Shown piece by piece: positions 7,803-17,178 of a stretch of DNA of 64,000 nucleotides. The notes below the pieces were generated by a model, which was given only the letters and a program-made list of their open reading frames with translations, did no database searches and was not told the origin of the DNA. Location of the stretch: contig JAWKNO010000001.1 in the NCBI GenBank assembly GCA_041391665.1, forward strand, positions 372,001-436,000. The letters run 5' to 3'. Both the position numbers and the translations under genes were made by a program. This DNA is from Bacteroidia bacterium (GTDB lineage Bacteria > Bacteroidota > Bacteroidia > J057). Every line of letters begins with the position of its first letter. Positions within the stretch are counted from its first letter, which is position 1.

Positions 7803-7806
7803 AAAA

Positions 7807-9897
7807 TCAGGGATTGGTTTTCACCCCAATCTCTGCCACGGCCATTGTCGGATCATCTTCTGCCGCTGCCAGAGACCGGAATTTTACAAATCGCGCCTGT
7901 TTAGCTTCAAAATTCACCTCCTGTAAAATCGGGTTGTTTTTGATATTGCTAAACTCACCTTCGGCGACTGGTTTGCTCCAGTTTTTGCCGTCTGTGCTCA
8001 GGTACCATTCGTATTTTGTTACCACCCCGGCAATCCATCGGTCTTGCATAGGAAGGTATGTCGCTCCTGTGATTGTGTAGGCTTCGCCCAGGTCAATGAC
8101 CACTTCCTGTGGCTGTTTTTGACTTTTTTCGCTGCTCCACCAGCTAGCCGGGCTGTCATCAATCATTTTTTCTGCGGTGGAAATATCTCCACTGCTGACC
8201 GAGACAACCTTCCAGTTTGATTTTGCTATGTCCATCCTCACACTGGAAACTGCGCTTGATTTTTTCGATCCGGGATCATATGCAATCGCTTTCAGTTCGG
8301 TCGGAGATGTCAGGGAAAATGGGGCCGAATAACGAACTGAAGATGGAGTAGGGGCAGTGCCGTCAAGGGTATAATACACTTCGGTCTCTGCTTCGGGAAC
8401 TTTCAGGGTTATCATTCCTGCTTTGTCGCGGCTGATTTCTGGTTCGACGAGCAATTGTGGTGCGTGGTAGATTCCGACGTTGGATATGAGCGGACAGGCT
8501 TTGGCTGAGACGATCGTTATCCGAACGTGTGTGGCGAGGGTATTGGGCAAACGCAGAATGCGCTTATATCCGATGGTGGTCTGATTTGCCAGGGTTTTCC
8601 ATTCACCACCTTCTTTTGCATCCACGGTAAAGGAATCTACCCGCTGTCCGAGCCGGATATATTCCTGCAACACTACCCGGTTAAATTCGGTCTCACCTCC
8701 AAGGTCAATCGTCAGGGAAGCCGAGGTTACGCCGTCGTCGGTTGTCCAGTAGGTTTCTGTATTGGCGTCGGTAATATTATTGCCGCCAAACTTACTGCTG
8801 CCACCTCTGGCTGTGGATGTTTCCACTTTTTTTCCTTTGGCGAGGTCTGTGGCAAAATCTCTGCGAATGACATCCGCAAGTTCTATGATCCGCGCCGAAT
8901 CGGCGGGGTGAATCAGCCCCCGTTGGTCAACGGGGAAGTTGAGCAGCAAAAGTCCGTTACGTCCCACTGAGTGGTAATAAATATCCACCATTTCGGTGAG
9001 CGGGCGCACTTTGTGGTCTTCGTAAGGGTGATAGTACCAGCCCGGACGAATGGATACGTCACACTCTGCCGGAACCCAATGCGTACCGTCTTCATGGCCT
9101 GACCGTAATTCCTGATAATGAGGATAACCCGGCCATACTTCATCGCGGCGCAGGATGGACCAGTTGGTCTCGTTTGCCCACCCTTCTTCATTTCCTACCC
9201 AGCGCACACCGGGGCCGCCATCGCTGAATATGAGCGCATTAGGCATGAGTGAATCCACGATGGCGTAGTTGGTGGGCCAGTCGTAATAGGTTTTGCGATC
9301 GACTTTCCGGTCTTCATTGGCGCCGCCATAATATCCGTCGCCGCCATTGGCGCCGTCAAACCACACTTCAAATACGTCGCCGTAATCGGTCAGAAGTTCG
9401 CGGAGCTGTCCGCGGAAGGCGGTGATATATTTGTCTGTACCGTAGTCAGCATGGTTGCGGTCCCAGGGAGAGAGGTAGAGGCCGAGTTTGAGATTGTATT
9501 CGCGGCAGGCGTCGGCGAGTTCGCGCACGACATTGCCCTGTCCGTTTTTCCAGGGGGAGTTTTTGACTGAGTGTTCGGTATAGGCGGTAGGCCAGAGGCA
9601 GAAGCCGTCGTGGTGTTTGGCAGTGAGAATAATCCCCTTCATGCCCGCGGCTTTGGCGATGCGGGCCCACTGGCGGCAGTCGAGTTGGGAGGGGTTAAAC
9701 CGCGAAGGCGGTTCGTCGCCGTATCCCCACTCCATATTGGTGAAGGTGTTCATGTTGAAATGGACAAACATATTCATCTCCATCGCCTGCCAGGCGAGGT
9801 GAGCCTCAGAGGGAAGCGGGCCGTAGGGCGCCGGAGCGGAGGTATTTTCGCAGGAAAACAGCAATCCCGCAGCGAGGAAAAGGGCAAGATATTTCAT
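7807..9897 (-). CDS. Alpha-L-fucosidase (GH29) lipoprotein with F5/8-type C domains
   Basis: The N terminus carries a lipoprotein signal with lipobox LLFSC (C16), so the protein is probably lipid-anchored to a membrane. A GH29 catalytic barrel spans about 30-350, with GIILTAKHHDGFCLWP and the nucleophile D181 in EVWFDGANG. The enzyme removes alpha-linked fucose from glycans such as fucoidan or glycoprotein side chains. After the barrel come a discoidin-like domain (about 355-475), a chitobiase-like domain (VYYTLDGTAPTPSS, about 490-555) and a second F5/8-C (CBM32-like) domain (about 560-690), both probably sugar-binding. It ends convergently, 4 bp from the T9SS gene. No other polysaccharide-utilisation genes are next to it. 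Confidence 0.9.
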   Translation of the reverse strand: MKYLALFLAAGLLFSCENTSAPAPYGPLPSEAHLAWQAMEMNMFVHFNMNTFTNMEWGYGDEPPSRFNPSQLDCRQWARIAKAAGMKGIILTAKHHDGFCLWPTAYTEHSVKNSPWKNGQGNVVRELADACREYNLKLGLYLSPWDRNHADYGTDKYITAFRGQLRELLTDYGDVFEVWFDGANGGDGYYGGANEDRKVDRKTYYDWPTNYAIVDSLMPNALIFSDGGPGVRWVGNEEGWANETNWSILRRDEVWPGYPHYQELRSGHEDGTHWVPAECDVSIRPGWYYHPYEDHKVRPLTEMVDIYYHSVGRNGLLLLNFPVDQRGLIHPADSARIIELADVIRRDFATDLAKGKKVETSTARGGSSKFGGNNITDANTETYWTTDDGVTSASLTIDLGGETEFNRVVLQEYIRLGQRVDSFTVDAKEGGEWKTLANQTTIGYKRILRLPNTLATHVRITIVSAKACPLISNVGIYHAPQLLVEPEISRDKAGMITLKVPEAETEVYYTLDGTAPTPSSVRYSAPFSLTSPTELKAIAYDPGSKKSSAVSSVRMDIAKSNWKVVSVSSGDISTAEKMIDDSPASWWSSEKSQKQPQEVVIDLGEAYTITGATYLPMQDRWIAGVVTKYEWYLSTDGKNWSKPVAEGEFSNIKNNPILQEVNFEAKQARFVKFRSLAAAEDDPTMAVAEIGVKTNP

Positions 9898-9975
9898 GCC
9901 CTGAATATAGGGGGAAATGTGGAAGTTGCTTGTCTTTGAGGGGAAAATGTTGTTATTTGTAATAAATATACTGGC

Positions 9976-10203
9976 ATGAACTATTTTGATAGAATCGAGT
10001 CAAACCCAAAAATCATGTTGGGAAAGCCCGTGATAAAGGGAACCCGAATAACAGTTGAATCTGTGTTGCGTAAAATTGCCGGAGGATATTCGTTCGGAGA
10101 AATACTTGAAATGCATCCTCATCTGAATATGGCAGATATACTTGCTGCAGTTGGATATGCCGTGGCCGTTTTAGAGGGAGAAGAAATGTTGAAAAGCGCA
10201 TAA
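9976..10203 (+). CDS. DUF433 antitoxin-like protein
   Basis: The 75-residue protein opens with YFDRIESNPKIMLGKPVIKG and then TRITVESVLRKIAGG, the standard DUF433 beginning (helix-turn-helix-like). Its stop codon is 2 bp before the start of a DUF5615 protein. In that arrangement DUF433 is the antitoxin and the probable autorepressor of the pair, and DUF5615 is the PIN-like toxin. The promoter lies in the 78 bp shared with the divergent fucosidase gene. Confidence 0.88.
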   Translation: MNYFDRIESNPKIMLGKPVIKGTRITVESVLRKIAGGYSFGEILEMHPHLNMADILAAVGYAVAVLEGEEMLKSA

Positions 10204-10205
10204 CT

Positions 10206-10553
10206 ATGATCGTTGCAGACGAGGGGTTAAACGCAAATTTTATTTGGGAACTGAGAGATAGTGGATATGAAATAGAATGGATTGGAGAGATTGGTAAGGG
10301 TATGGATGATTATAGTGTTATTGAATACGTCCAGGAAAAAAGTGGCGTCCTGATAACAGAAGATAAAGATTTCGGTGAATGGGTCTTTTCTCATCATATT
10401 TCTGGTCTGACGATAATTTTTTTGCGGTATGAGAAAGCTGACTTTCCTGTAATTCTGAATTTTTTAAAAGTCGCACTTAAAGAAATCGAGAATGCACATG
10501 AAAATGAGTTTATAACAATCAATCGAAATAAAATCAGGAAAAGGAAAATATAA
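10206..10553 (+). CDS. DUF5615 PIN-like toxin
   Basis: The 115-residue protein begins MIVADEGLNANFIWELRDSG and later has ITEDKDFGEW, the acidic residues expected of the PIN-like DUF5615 family (RNase-type toxins). It follows the DUF433 antitoxin by 2 bp and should form a type II module with it. The basic tail (KIRKRKI) could bind RNA or the antitoxin. Length and motifs are normal for the family; activity is inferred from relatives. Confidence 0.85.
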   Translation: MIVADEGLNANFIWELRDSGYEIEWIGEIGKGMDDYSVIEYVQEKSGVLITEDKDFGEWVFSHHISGLTIIFLRYEKADFPVILNFLKVALKEIENAHENEFITINRNKIRKRKI

Positions 10554-10730
10554 CGAGATTCCCGCCCCGGCTCGAAAAGATCCCTTCCTCCCCATATTCC
10601 GGAGAATTCTATTCTAAAATATCGTTTTCGTTTGCCGAACGGTTTATACTATATTCCTCTACAATTTTCTTTGCGTCTCATATGTTTGCAACTTAATGAA
10701 ACTGGTCTTCGATCTGAGATGATAGGGTTC

Positions 10731-10843
10731 ACGCAAAGTCCGCAAAGGAATCGCAAAGTAACGCAAAGGGTATTGTGAATTCCGCGTTACTTCCTGTCTG
10801 GTCTTGCAGATGCATGGTACTCTGCATCCTCTGCGCCTTTGCG
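10731..10843. repeat. GCAAAG/CTTTGC intergenic repeat cluster
   Basis: Within about 40 bp the motif CGCAAAG occurs four times (from 10731, 10741, 10752 and 10761), and the complementary GCCTTTGCG appears at 10835; TTTGCGTC lies just before, at 10671. Repeats of this type occur between genes in many environmental bacteria. Whether this one forms an RNA structure is not clear. Confidence 0.45.
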
Positions 10844-10890
10844 AGAGAGCCTATTTTCGGGAAGTACTTTATTCTTAGTAATCTGCAGTT

Positions 10891-10926
10891 GAAAACTGAG
10901 CCAAAATGCAAATGAAAAGTGAGCCA
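10891..10926. mobile_element. Possible remnant of an IS21-like element end
   Basis: Two direct 13-bp repeats, GAAAACTGAGCCA (10891) and GAAAAGTGAGCCA (10914), lie 23 bp apart. Multiple spaced copies of such GAAAA-TGAGCCA motifs are seen at ends of some IS21-family elements as transposase binding sites. No transposase gene or opposite end is present, so this is at most a relic. Confidence 0.25.
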
Positions 10927-11035
10927 CTTGCGACGGGTAAAAAAGTGTAAAAAATTATAGATTTAAAAGTTTTTGGGTTTCTTTAACCCTCAATAGGATG
11001 GTTAGATGCTTCAAATCTTAATTTTCCCATTCCCC

Positions 11036-12619
11036 TCACTCCCTTACCGGCTCAACCATAATCACATCTTCCCGATCTACCGCGACCATGCCTGGCGGGT
11101 CTCCCTTACGTTTTCGGATGTACTTTCTTGTAGTGTACTGTACGGGTACCAATGAGTCGTTTTTCCGTTTGGAGTAGAATGCCGCGAGCTGCGCAGCGTA
11201 CTCCAGCACGCTGGGTGGAATCGGCTTTCCCGCCCGTTGGCGGATGATGACGTGAGATCCCGGTACGTCCCGGGCGTGTAGCCACAGGTCGTCGCGGGAG
11301 GCAAACTTAAAACTCAACTCATCGTTATTTTTCCCGTCCTTGCCTACAAATATGTCAAACCCCTCGCGGTGATAGGTGCGAAATGGATATTTTTTTTCAT
11401 TGTTTCCTTCCTCCCCGGCTTTCTCTCTGGAAAACTGCTTGAGCAATTTAAGTTCCTCGTAGTCAAACCCTTTCTCCGTAAAACTTAAATCATCCGGAGA
11501 AGGTACTTTGAGGAAAACTTCAAGTGCTTCCTCTGCCGCAAGGTATTTGCCCTCTATGTCTTCGAGTTCGCCTTTGAGATAGGTGAGTTTGCCTTTGCGC
11601 TGTTTGTGTTTCTGGTAGTACTTCTGTGCGTTTTCCTGTGGTGAGAGGGTCGGGTCGAGTTTGATTTTGATCGTTCCGCCCAAATAAAAATCTTCCAGTT
11701 CAGCTTCTTTCACATGGGGCGGAATGGCGTGAAGACTGGCCATGAGGATGTGCCCGATCTCTTCGGGATTCCGGTCTTCTTCGAGCTGGCTGATATTGGT
11801 CTGGTAGGAGGAATATACTTTTCTGTACTTTTCAGCCGGTTTGCGGAGTTCCTTTTCGACCTCGTTGTACCGCGAGCGGTAGGAGGTAAACTGAAACTGC
11901 GACCGGAGAAATAACTGCAATGCTTCCGAAATTCCCTTGACCATCACATCCCCCGAATCGGCTGCGGGCAAAAGGAGAAATTTTATGTTTGTTTGCAGTT
12001 TGCGAATAGCGAATATTTCCTTTTCCGCATCAGTAACTATTTGATTATAAGCTTTTTCAAAGCTGATCCCTGACTTAATCAGTTCAGTGGCTTTTCGGGC
12101 AAATTGTTTCTCCATTACCGGGGAAATTTTTCGCAATGCCTGCAAAACCAGGTCTTCATCTGCGGGTACTTCCTGGCGTATGGCGGCTTCGTCAAACAAC
12201 CCCGGGGTTTCGGTATAATCAAAATCTTCCTCCTTCTGGTTGTTAAACAGGCGGATAACCTGACCCTCAAGGCGAAGCATGACATTGGCTGCCGAACCAT
12301 GCATTTTTAATACGAGGTCGTATTGGTTTTCCAGTTCGAGGATCAAAACGCGCTCCCACGGTACCACCCGGCTGCCGGTAAAAGCAAGGCCTCTGATCTC
12401 GGGGAAAAGTTCGACTACGTTTTTTCGGGAGCGGGAAAATTCTTCTGAAGGAATGATATACGTAAGCGGCGTATGGCAGCCAATGCGGAGAAATACTTTA
12501 GCCATTTCCACAACCAGTTCGTTGCGGTTTTGGGAAAAACAATCGTCAACAATTTCACCCCGGTGAAAGTCATTGAGATATTTGCTGAGGTGGCGGAGGG
12601 TGAAGTAGTGGAAATGCAT
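11036..12619 (-). CDS. NFACT/Rqc2 (RqcH)-family ribosome quality control protein
   Basis: The 527-residue protein (ATG at 12619; a TTG two codons earlier is also possible) has an NFACT-N domain at its start (FTLRHLSKYLNDF), a central helical region with coiled coil (about 240-375) and a C-terminal NFACT-R/DUF814 domain (about 395-520: FDIFVGKDGKNND, DDLWLHARDVPGSHV). Family members bind stalled 60S/50S subunits carrying peptidyl-tRNA, and in bacteria recruit tRNA-Ala to add an alanine tail. Sequence differences in NFACT-N mean tailing activity here is inferred. The protein acts in the cytoplasm. It is divergent from tsaB with a 51-bp gap. Confidence 0.87.
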   Translation of the reverse strand: MHFHYFTLRHLSKYLNDFHRGEIVDDCFSQNRNELVVEMAKVFLRIGCHTPLTYIIPSEEFSRSRKNVVELFPEIRGLAFTGSRVVPWERVLILELENQYDLVLKMHGSAANVMLRLEGQVIRLFNNQKEEDFDYTETPGLFDEAAIRQEVPADEDLVLQALRKISPVMEKQFARKATELIKSGISFEKAYNQIVTDAEKEIFAIRKLQTNIKFLLLPAADSGDVMVKGISEALQLFLRSQFQFTSYRSRYNEVEKELRKPAEKYRKVYSSYQTNISQLEEDRNPEEIGHILMASLHAIPPHVKEAELEDFYLGGTIKIKLDPTLSPQENAQKYYQKHKQRKGKLTYLKGELEDIEGKYLAAEEALEVFLKVPSPDDLSFTEKGFDYEELKLLKQFSREKAGEEGNNEKKYPFRTYHREGFDIFVGKDGKNNDELSFKFASRDDLWLHARDVPGSHVIIRQRAGKPIPPSVLEYAAQLAAFYSKRKNDSLVPVQYTTRKYIRKRKGDPPGMVAVDREDVIMVEPVRE

Positions 12620-12670
12620 GTACAAATATCTATTTTTTTGCGTCTGTAAAAAAGTATCTACCTTTATCGT

Positions 12671-13375
12671 ATGAAGGAATCCCCGCTAATTCTGGCTTTA
12701 GAGACTGCAACGGCGATCGGCTCTGTGGCTGTTTTTTCCGGAGAAAATCTGCTGGGCAGCATGACGATCCGGCGGGAACAGTCGCACGCCAAGCTTCTCA
12801 CGCCGATGATTCAGTCGCTCCTTGCGCATTTGGAAATTGCGCCCGCGGACTTGGACGCCATCGGCGTCGCTAAGGGCCCGGGTTCTTATACGGGCCTCCG
12901 CGTAGGTGTATCTACTGCCAAGGGGCTGTGTATGGCGGTGGACAAACCGCTGCTCAGCACTGGCAGCCTTGATGCCCTGGCAGGGCAGGTAACGGGCCTT
13001 GCGGCCAGCCTTGACGCATGGATATGCCCCATGATCGATGCCCGACGAATGGAGGTATATTGCGCTTTTTTCGATTCGCAAATGGAGATGGTGTCGCCTG
13101 TGGAGGCCAAAATCGTGGAGCCCGGTGTTTTTTCAGAAATACTTTCTACCCGTAAGGTCATATTCGTCGGCGATGGCGCTGAAAAATGCCGGGAAATTCT
13201 CTCCGTTTCTCCCAATGCCTTGATTTTGCCCGACATCCTTTCCAGTGCCACGGGTATGGGCCAATCGCTTTTCCGGCAGTTTGAGGCAGGGACATTCGAA
13301 GATCTTGTCACCTTCGAGCCATTTTATCTCAAGGAATTTCGGGCGACGAAACCGAAGAATTTGTTGGGGATGTAG
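12671..13375 (+). CDS. tsaB: tRNA threonylcarbamoyladenosine biosynthesis protein TsaB
   Basis: The 234-residue protein opens with ILALETATAIGSVAV and has HAKLLTPMIQSLL and GVAKGPGSYTGLRVGVSTAKGL, the conserved features of TsaB (YeaZ). TsaB is an ASKHA-fold scaffold that activates TsaD in making t6A37 of ANN-decoding tRNAs, an essential cytoplasmic step. Length is normal. It shares a 51-bp promoter region with the divergent NFACT gene. A T-run at 13450-13465 follows the gene, but no clear stem precedes it. Confidence 0.93.
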   Translation: MKESPLILALETATAIGSVAVFSGENLLGSMTIRREQSHAKLLTPMIQSLLAHLEIAPADLDAIGVAKGPGSYTGLRVGVSTAKGLCMAVDKPLLSTGSLDALAGQVTGLAASLDAWICPMIDARRMEVYCAFFDSQMEMVSPVEAKIVEPGVFSEILSTRKVIFVGDGAEKCREILSVSPNALILPDILSSATGMGQSLFRQFEAGTFEDLVTFEPFYLKEFRATKPKNLLGM

Positions 13376-13591
13376 TACTGCTGACCAGAACCCGAAAAAA
13401 TATTCAAGTTTGGGAAAATCTAAAAATTGCAGGGAAATATTTTGGCATTTCATTTTTTTTTTTTTGTAGGTTGGGTCTCACGCACGATGGATAACTCAAT
13501 ATAAGCCATCCCCTTTGCCGTTTTTTTTCTTCTTTATCAGCCATAGCTGATGAAGCGGGAAATCTATACCTCAACCTGACCTACACCTGCG

Positions 13592-15586
13592 ATGAAAACA
13601 ACGATTTCCTTTTTTGTGACGATTTTGATTTGTATTTTAGGCTTCCTAAGCATGACGCCTGTGCAAGCACAGATCACGCCCGAACTAGACTCTCTTCTGC
13701 GCCTGTACATAGCCAGCTATGACTCGGCAGGTCTGGTGTACTTTTATCCGGAGACACTTGTACCGGGCCAGCCTTACGTCATGTATCAAGTTTATCAGAG
13801 TGATACCCTTCACAAGCTCTTGCTCAAAAAACAGTGGGTCGATCCGAATCTGGAGATGACCCATTACCGCTATCAGGAGACTTTTCGGAACTTGCGGGTC
13901 GAGGCGGCAGAGTACAGCGAGCATGCTCAAAACGGCTACCTCGTCTTTGCCAATGGCAAAGGAGTCTTTTTTGATGCGGATAGAGGATATCAACCTCAGG
14001 TAGAAGAAGAAGAATCACTGGGTTTGGTGCTCGAAACGATGGGCGACTTTGAATTGGCCTGGGAAAATGATGCATGGGAAGAAGACCTGAAAGAGGATCT
14101 ACAGGATCCCATCGCAACCTATTATCCCGATGGAGAACTAATGTGGGCCTTGTTGGATTACAAAAATCTGAGCTGGCAGATTCCCAGTTCGAAGTATCGG
14201 CTGGCGTGGCGCTTTGAGATATTGAGCCTGAGTCCGTCGTTTCACAAGGCGTACTATGTGGACGCTTACACGGGCGCGGTGTTCCGGGAAGAAGAGCTTC
14301 GGCACAGCGATGGGCCAGCCAATCTTCTGAGCCAAGGGACACAGACGATTGACACCCGCTGGCAAGGAGGCATTGGATCGGGACATATTCTTTGGGCCAA
14401 CGGTAACAACCGGGATATTCACACCAAATATGAAAGTATCTGGCCTTGGGGGCTACGCTCTGAGATTAAAGATGATGACGACAACTGGGCCAACGATGAG
14501 CAGGAAGGGACCACTGCGCACTGGATGACTTCTCAAAGCTGGGATTTCTTTGCAGGTGCTCCGTACAACCGAAATGGAATCGACGGAAACGGAGGCGAAC
14601 TTAGGGTAGAAGCAAATTCGAGTGAACCGAATGCTTACTACAGCCAAGATGGAAATCGAGATTATCTCACATTTGGTAATATAGGAGATAACTATCTCGC
14701 TGTCATAGACGTTGCAGGGCATGAGTATACCCATGGGGTGGACCAGTACACAGCAGCTTTGGTGTATCAAGACGAATCGGGAGCATTAGACGAGTCATTT
14801 GCCGATATTTTCGGGTTCATGGTAGAGCGATTTACCGAGGGTGCCGTAAATGACTGGCTGCTTGGCGAGGAAACCCCGGTCAATCTGATTCTTCCCAGAT
14901 CTTTAGAAGACCCTAACACAGAAGGGAATCATTTCCCTGACCCATTGGATTGTGTGACGATTGCTTCGGGACAACCAGACACTTACGAAGGTGCTTTCTG
15001 GCATGATGGTGATTGCGATTTTGGTAGGGTACATACCAATGGCGGGGTGCAAAACTTTTGGTTTCACTTGCTGGCTGACGGAGGCACGGGCACCAATGAC
15101 AATGGAGATTCCTACAACATACAAGGCATCGGCATAGATGACGCGGCCCTGATTGCTTTTTGGAACCATACCAATATTCTACAATCAGGCTCTCAGTATG
15201 CTGATGCGCGGGCGGGGGCGATTGCAGCGGCTACGCAGTTATTCGGAGCTTGCTCCAATCAGGAGATTCAGACCACCAATGCCTGGGCTGCGGTAGGTGT
15301 TGGCGCGCCGAGCACCTGCGCAGTTACCCATCTAACCGTAACCCAGCCGAATCCCGCTATCCGTCTCTACCCCAATCCGGCGAGTGAATCCACTACCTTG
15401 TCATTCCCGGATGCTCGGACACGCTCCATCGAGCTTTTTCACTTGGATGGGACGCTCCTTTACACTATAGGGGCGCATCAGGGCCAGGAGCTAGAGATCA
15501 ACATCACGGGATTGGTCCCCGGCGTGTACATGTTACGGGTTCGGGAATCGGGTGAAGTACATTCTATCAAACTCATTAAACACTAG
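13592..15586 (+). CDS. Secreted M4 (thermolysin-type) metallopeptidase with T9SS domain
   Basis: The 664-residue protein has a signal peptide (1-26), a propeptide (about 30-220, FTP/PepSY-like, with VDAYTGAVFREEE at its end), and an M4 catalytic domain (about 225-570). The zinc motif HEYTH is at H377-H381 and the third ligand lies in GALDESFADIFG about 20 residues on. GRVHTNGGVQNFWFHLL supplies the downstream active-site histidine. A T9SS sorting domain (LYPNPASE to HSIKLIKH) closes it. It is a zinc endoprotease exported by T9SS. It lies 3 bp before a barrel-protein gene, so the two are probably co-transcribed. Confidence 0.93.
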   Translation: MKTTISFFVTILICILGFLSMTPVQAQITPELDSLLRLYIASYDSAGLVYFYPETLVPGQPYVMYQVYQSDTLHKLLLKKQWVDPNLEMTHYRYQETFRNLRVEAAEYSEHAQNGYLVFANGKGVFFDADRGYQPQVEEEESLGLVLETMGDFELAWENDAWEEDLKEDLQDPIATYYPDGELMWALLDYKNLSWQIPSSKYRLAWRFEILSLSPSFHKAYYVDAYTGAVFREEELRHSDGPANLLSQGTQTIDTRWQGGIGSGHILWANGNNRDIHTKYESIWPWGLRSEIKDDDDNWANDEQEGTTAHWMTSQSWDFFAGAPYNRNGIDGNGGELRVEANSSEPNAYYSQDGNRDYLTFGNIGDNYLAVIDVAGHEYTHGVDQYTAALVYQDESGALDESFADIFGFMVERFTEGAVNDWLLGEETPVNLILPRSLEDPNTEGNHFPDPLDCVTIASGQPDTYEGAFWHDGDCDFGRVHTNGGVQNFWFHLLADGGTGTNDNGDSYNIQGIGIDDAALIAFWNHTNILQSGSQYADARAGAIAAATQLFGACSNQEIQTTNAWAAVGVGAPSTCAVTHLTVTQPNPAIRLYPNPASESTTLSFPDARTRSIELFHLDGTLLYTIGAHQGQELEINITGLVPGVYMLRVRESGEVHSIKLIKH

Positions 15587-15589
15587 GTT

Positions 15590-16288
15590 ATGCGTGTGTT
15601 TACCTATTTGGCTATCCTGGTATGGGTGGGGCTACCAACCACTTCTTGGGGACAGAAGCAGTCTGCTGCCCGTTCGAAGAATAGCATTGAGATGTTTTTC
15701 CCTGTGAGCCATTTTTTTGACGAGACAACTACTAATTGGGTCATTCTTGCTCCTTACAAGAAGAATGTTCGAGAACCAGACGGAAGCTATTCAAGAGAGG
15801 ATGTATATATTCTGCCACCAACACTTGGCCTTTCGTATATTCGTTTATTAGGTCTCAAGTCTAGTATTAACATCTCAGGAACTGCCTACATGATGCAATA
15901 TATCAACGATAACCGAGTTCCGGGCGAGACTATGAGACGCGAGTATGGGTTGATTTCTGCGGGCTATCTCTACAAGGTCATAGCTCATCAACAAATTAGC
16001 TTATACTCCTATGGAGCTGTAAACTATCGTTTTGGTTATGAACGAATCCATATTTATTACCCTTACCCTTGGGAAGCCAGAGTAGAAGGCCTTCTCCTTC
16101 GAGATTGGGGCCTCTCCGCAGGTTTAAGAGCCACTTACGACCTTCCTTGGCACTTCCTGTTATCCGGCGAGGCTAAATACACGCAGTTTGTGTATTTGCA
16201 TGATGAAGGCGTGGACTTCTTTGGCGATCACGAAGACCCAACCCCCCATGACCTGACGGTGAAAATTGGACTGGGGTATCGGTTCTGA
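15590..16288 (+). CDS. Hypothetical outer-membrane beta-barrel protein
   Basis: The 232-residue protein has a signal peptide (about 1-21, ending TSWGQ) and then alternating aromatic/polar strands, with the C-terminal strand VKIGLGYRF ending in phenylalanine as outer-membrane barrels do. I do not recognise a specific family. It starts 3 bp after the M4 protease stop codon, suggesting a joint operon. Confidence 0.65.
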   Translation: MRVFTYLAILVWVGLPTTSWGQKQSAARSKNSIEMFFPVSHFFDETTTNWVILAPYKKNVREPDGSYSREDVYILPPTLGLSYIRLLGLKSSINISGTAYMMQYINDNRVPGETMRREYGLISAGYLYKVIAHQQISLYSYGAVNYRFGYERIHIYYPYPWEARVEGLLLRDWGLSAGLRATYDLPWHFLLSGEAKYTQFVYLHDEGVDFFGDHEDPTPHDLTVKIGLGYRF

Positions 16289-16377
16289 GGGGCGTGTAGA
16301 AGGTGAAAATATCCATAACACAGTGGAGCCGCGTGTCCTGATTGCAACGAGGTAGCGTCTCCAGTCACACTATTGCC

Positions 16378-17166
16378 ATGATGAAACAAAAGCTATTTAT
16401 TCTGCTAATGCTGACCATTCTCGGAGGAAATCCGTTGATCGGTCAACCTTTTTCCTCCTCCCCCCGTCTTTCCCTCAGCCTCGCTTTTCAGGAGCACGAC
16501 CGTCGGCTGTTTGGCTTGCCACCAGGTCTCTCAAGAGATATTCTTTCCAACGAAAACAATCTGGGTACCTGGCAGTATGCGTTGGGAATCTATAAACCCA
16601 TTCTGACCGCGCCTCACTTTTCCCTCGAAGCGGGGTTATGGCTCACCCGTGAAGTGAATACCTTTTCCCGGCCACTTAATAATCAGTATCTGACAAGTGA
16701 CCTTACCTTGATCCTTCGTATGGTACAAAGGTACCGAATAGACCAGATCGGAATTCCGGTGAACTTGCGGCTGAAGCTGTTTGACCTAGGCTCATCGGCG
16801 CGGGTATATGCCCAGGGGCAGGCCCTGCCTGCTTTTCACTATCGCAAGGGAGCCAATCATCTTCGAATCCTGAGCAAATGGGTAGCTGATTTTTATTCAC
16901 TGGAAGTCAATACGGGGCTGGGGGTAGCGTGGAAAAACTGGGATGTCGCCCTCAGCTACCGCGCCTGGCAGGTCAAACAGATAGATACGGTTTTATTTTA
17001 TGCATCCTTATTTCCCCCCCACCTGTACGACGAAGTACCGACCGGCACGGAAAACTACAACCCATTCAAACTCTGGCTGACAGTGGGGTACGCCCTGACA
17101 CCGGAGTCGGAGGCCCGGCAGTTTTTCCGCCGGAGGCGGGAAAAAAGGGCTTCCCGTAGGGAGTAA
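16378..17166 (+). CDS. Hypothetical secreted or outer-membrane protein
   Basis: The start is placed at the ATG at 16378 (a second ATG follows at once), because MMKQKLFILLMLTILGG is a clear signal peptide; a TTG 36 bp upstream would put polar residues in front of it. The mature protein has about 240 residues with strand-like alternation (YALGIYKPIL, LSYRAWQV, KLWLTVGYALT) and an arginine-rich tail (RRRREKRASRR). A barrel is likely but no family is recognised. It lies 89 bp after the previous barrel-like gene. Confidence 0.6.
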   Translation: MMKQKLFILLMLTILGGNPLIGQPFSSSPRLSLSLAFQEHDRRLFGLPPGLSRDILSNENNLGTWQYALGIYKPILTAPHFSLEAGLWLTREVNTFSRPLNNQYLTSDLTLILRMVQRYRIDQIGIPVNLRLKLFDLGSSARVYAQGQALPAFHYRKGANHLRILSKWVADFYSLEVNTGLGVAWKNWDVALSYRAWQVKQIDTVLFYASLFPPHLYDEVPTGTENYNPFKLWLTVGYALTPESEARQFFRRRREKRASRRE

Positions 17167-17178
17167 TAAGGGCGCCAA

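Larger units (their letters stand above)
10554..11035. other. Gene-free stretch of 482 bp
   Basis: No convincing coding region was found on either strand. It holds a run of repeated GCAAAG/CTTTGC motifs (10671-10843) and a pair of short direct repeats (10891-10926) that resemble ends of an IS21-type element. The surroundings suggest eroded mobile or repetitive DNA rather than regulatory sequence. Confidence 0.5.

Noticed and set aside
13440..13470. Terminator after tsaB at the long T-run
   Set aside because: No stable stem precedes the T-run.
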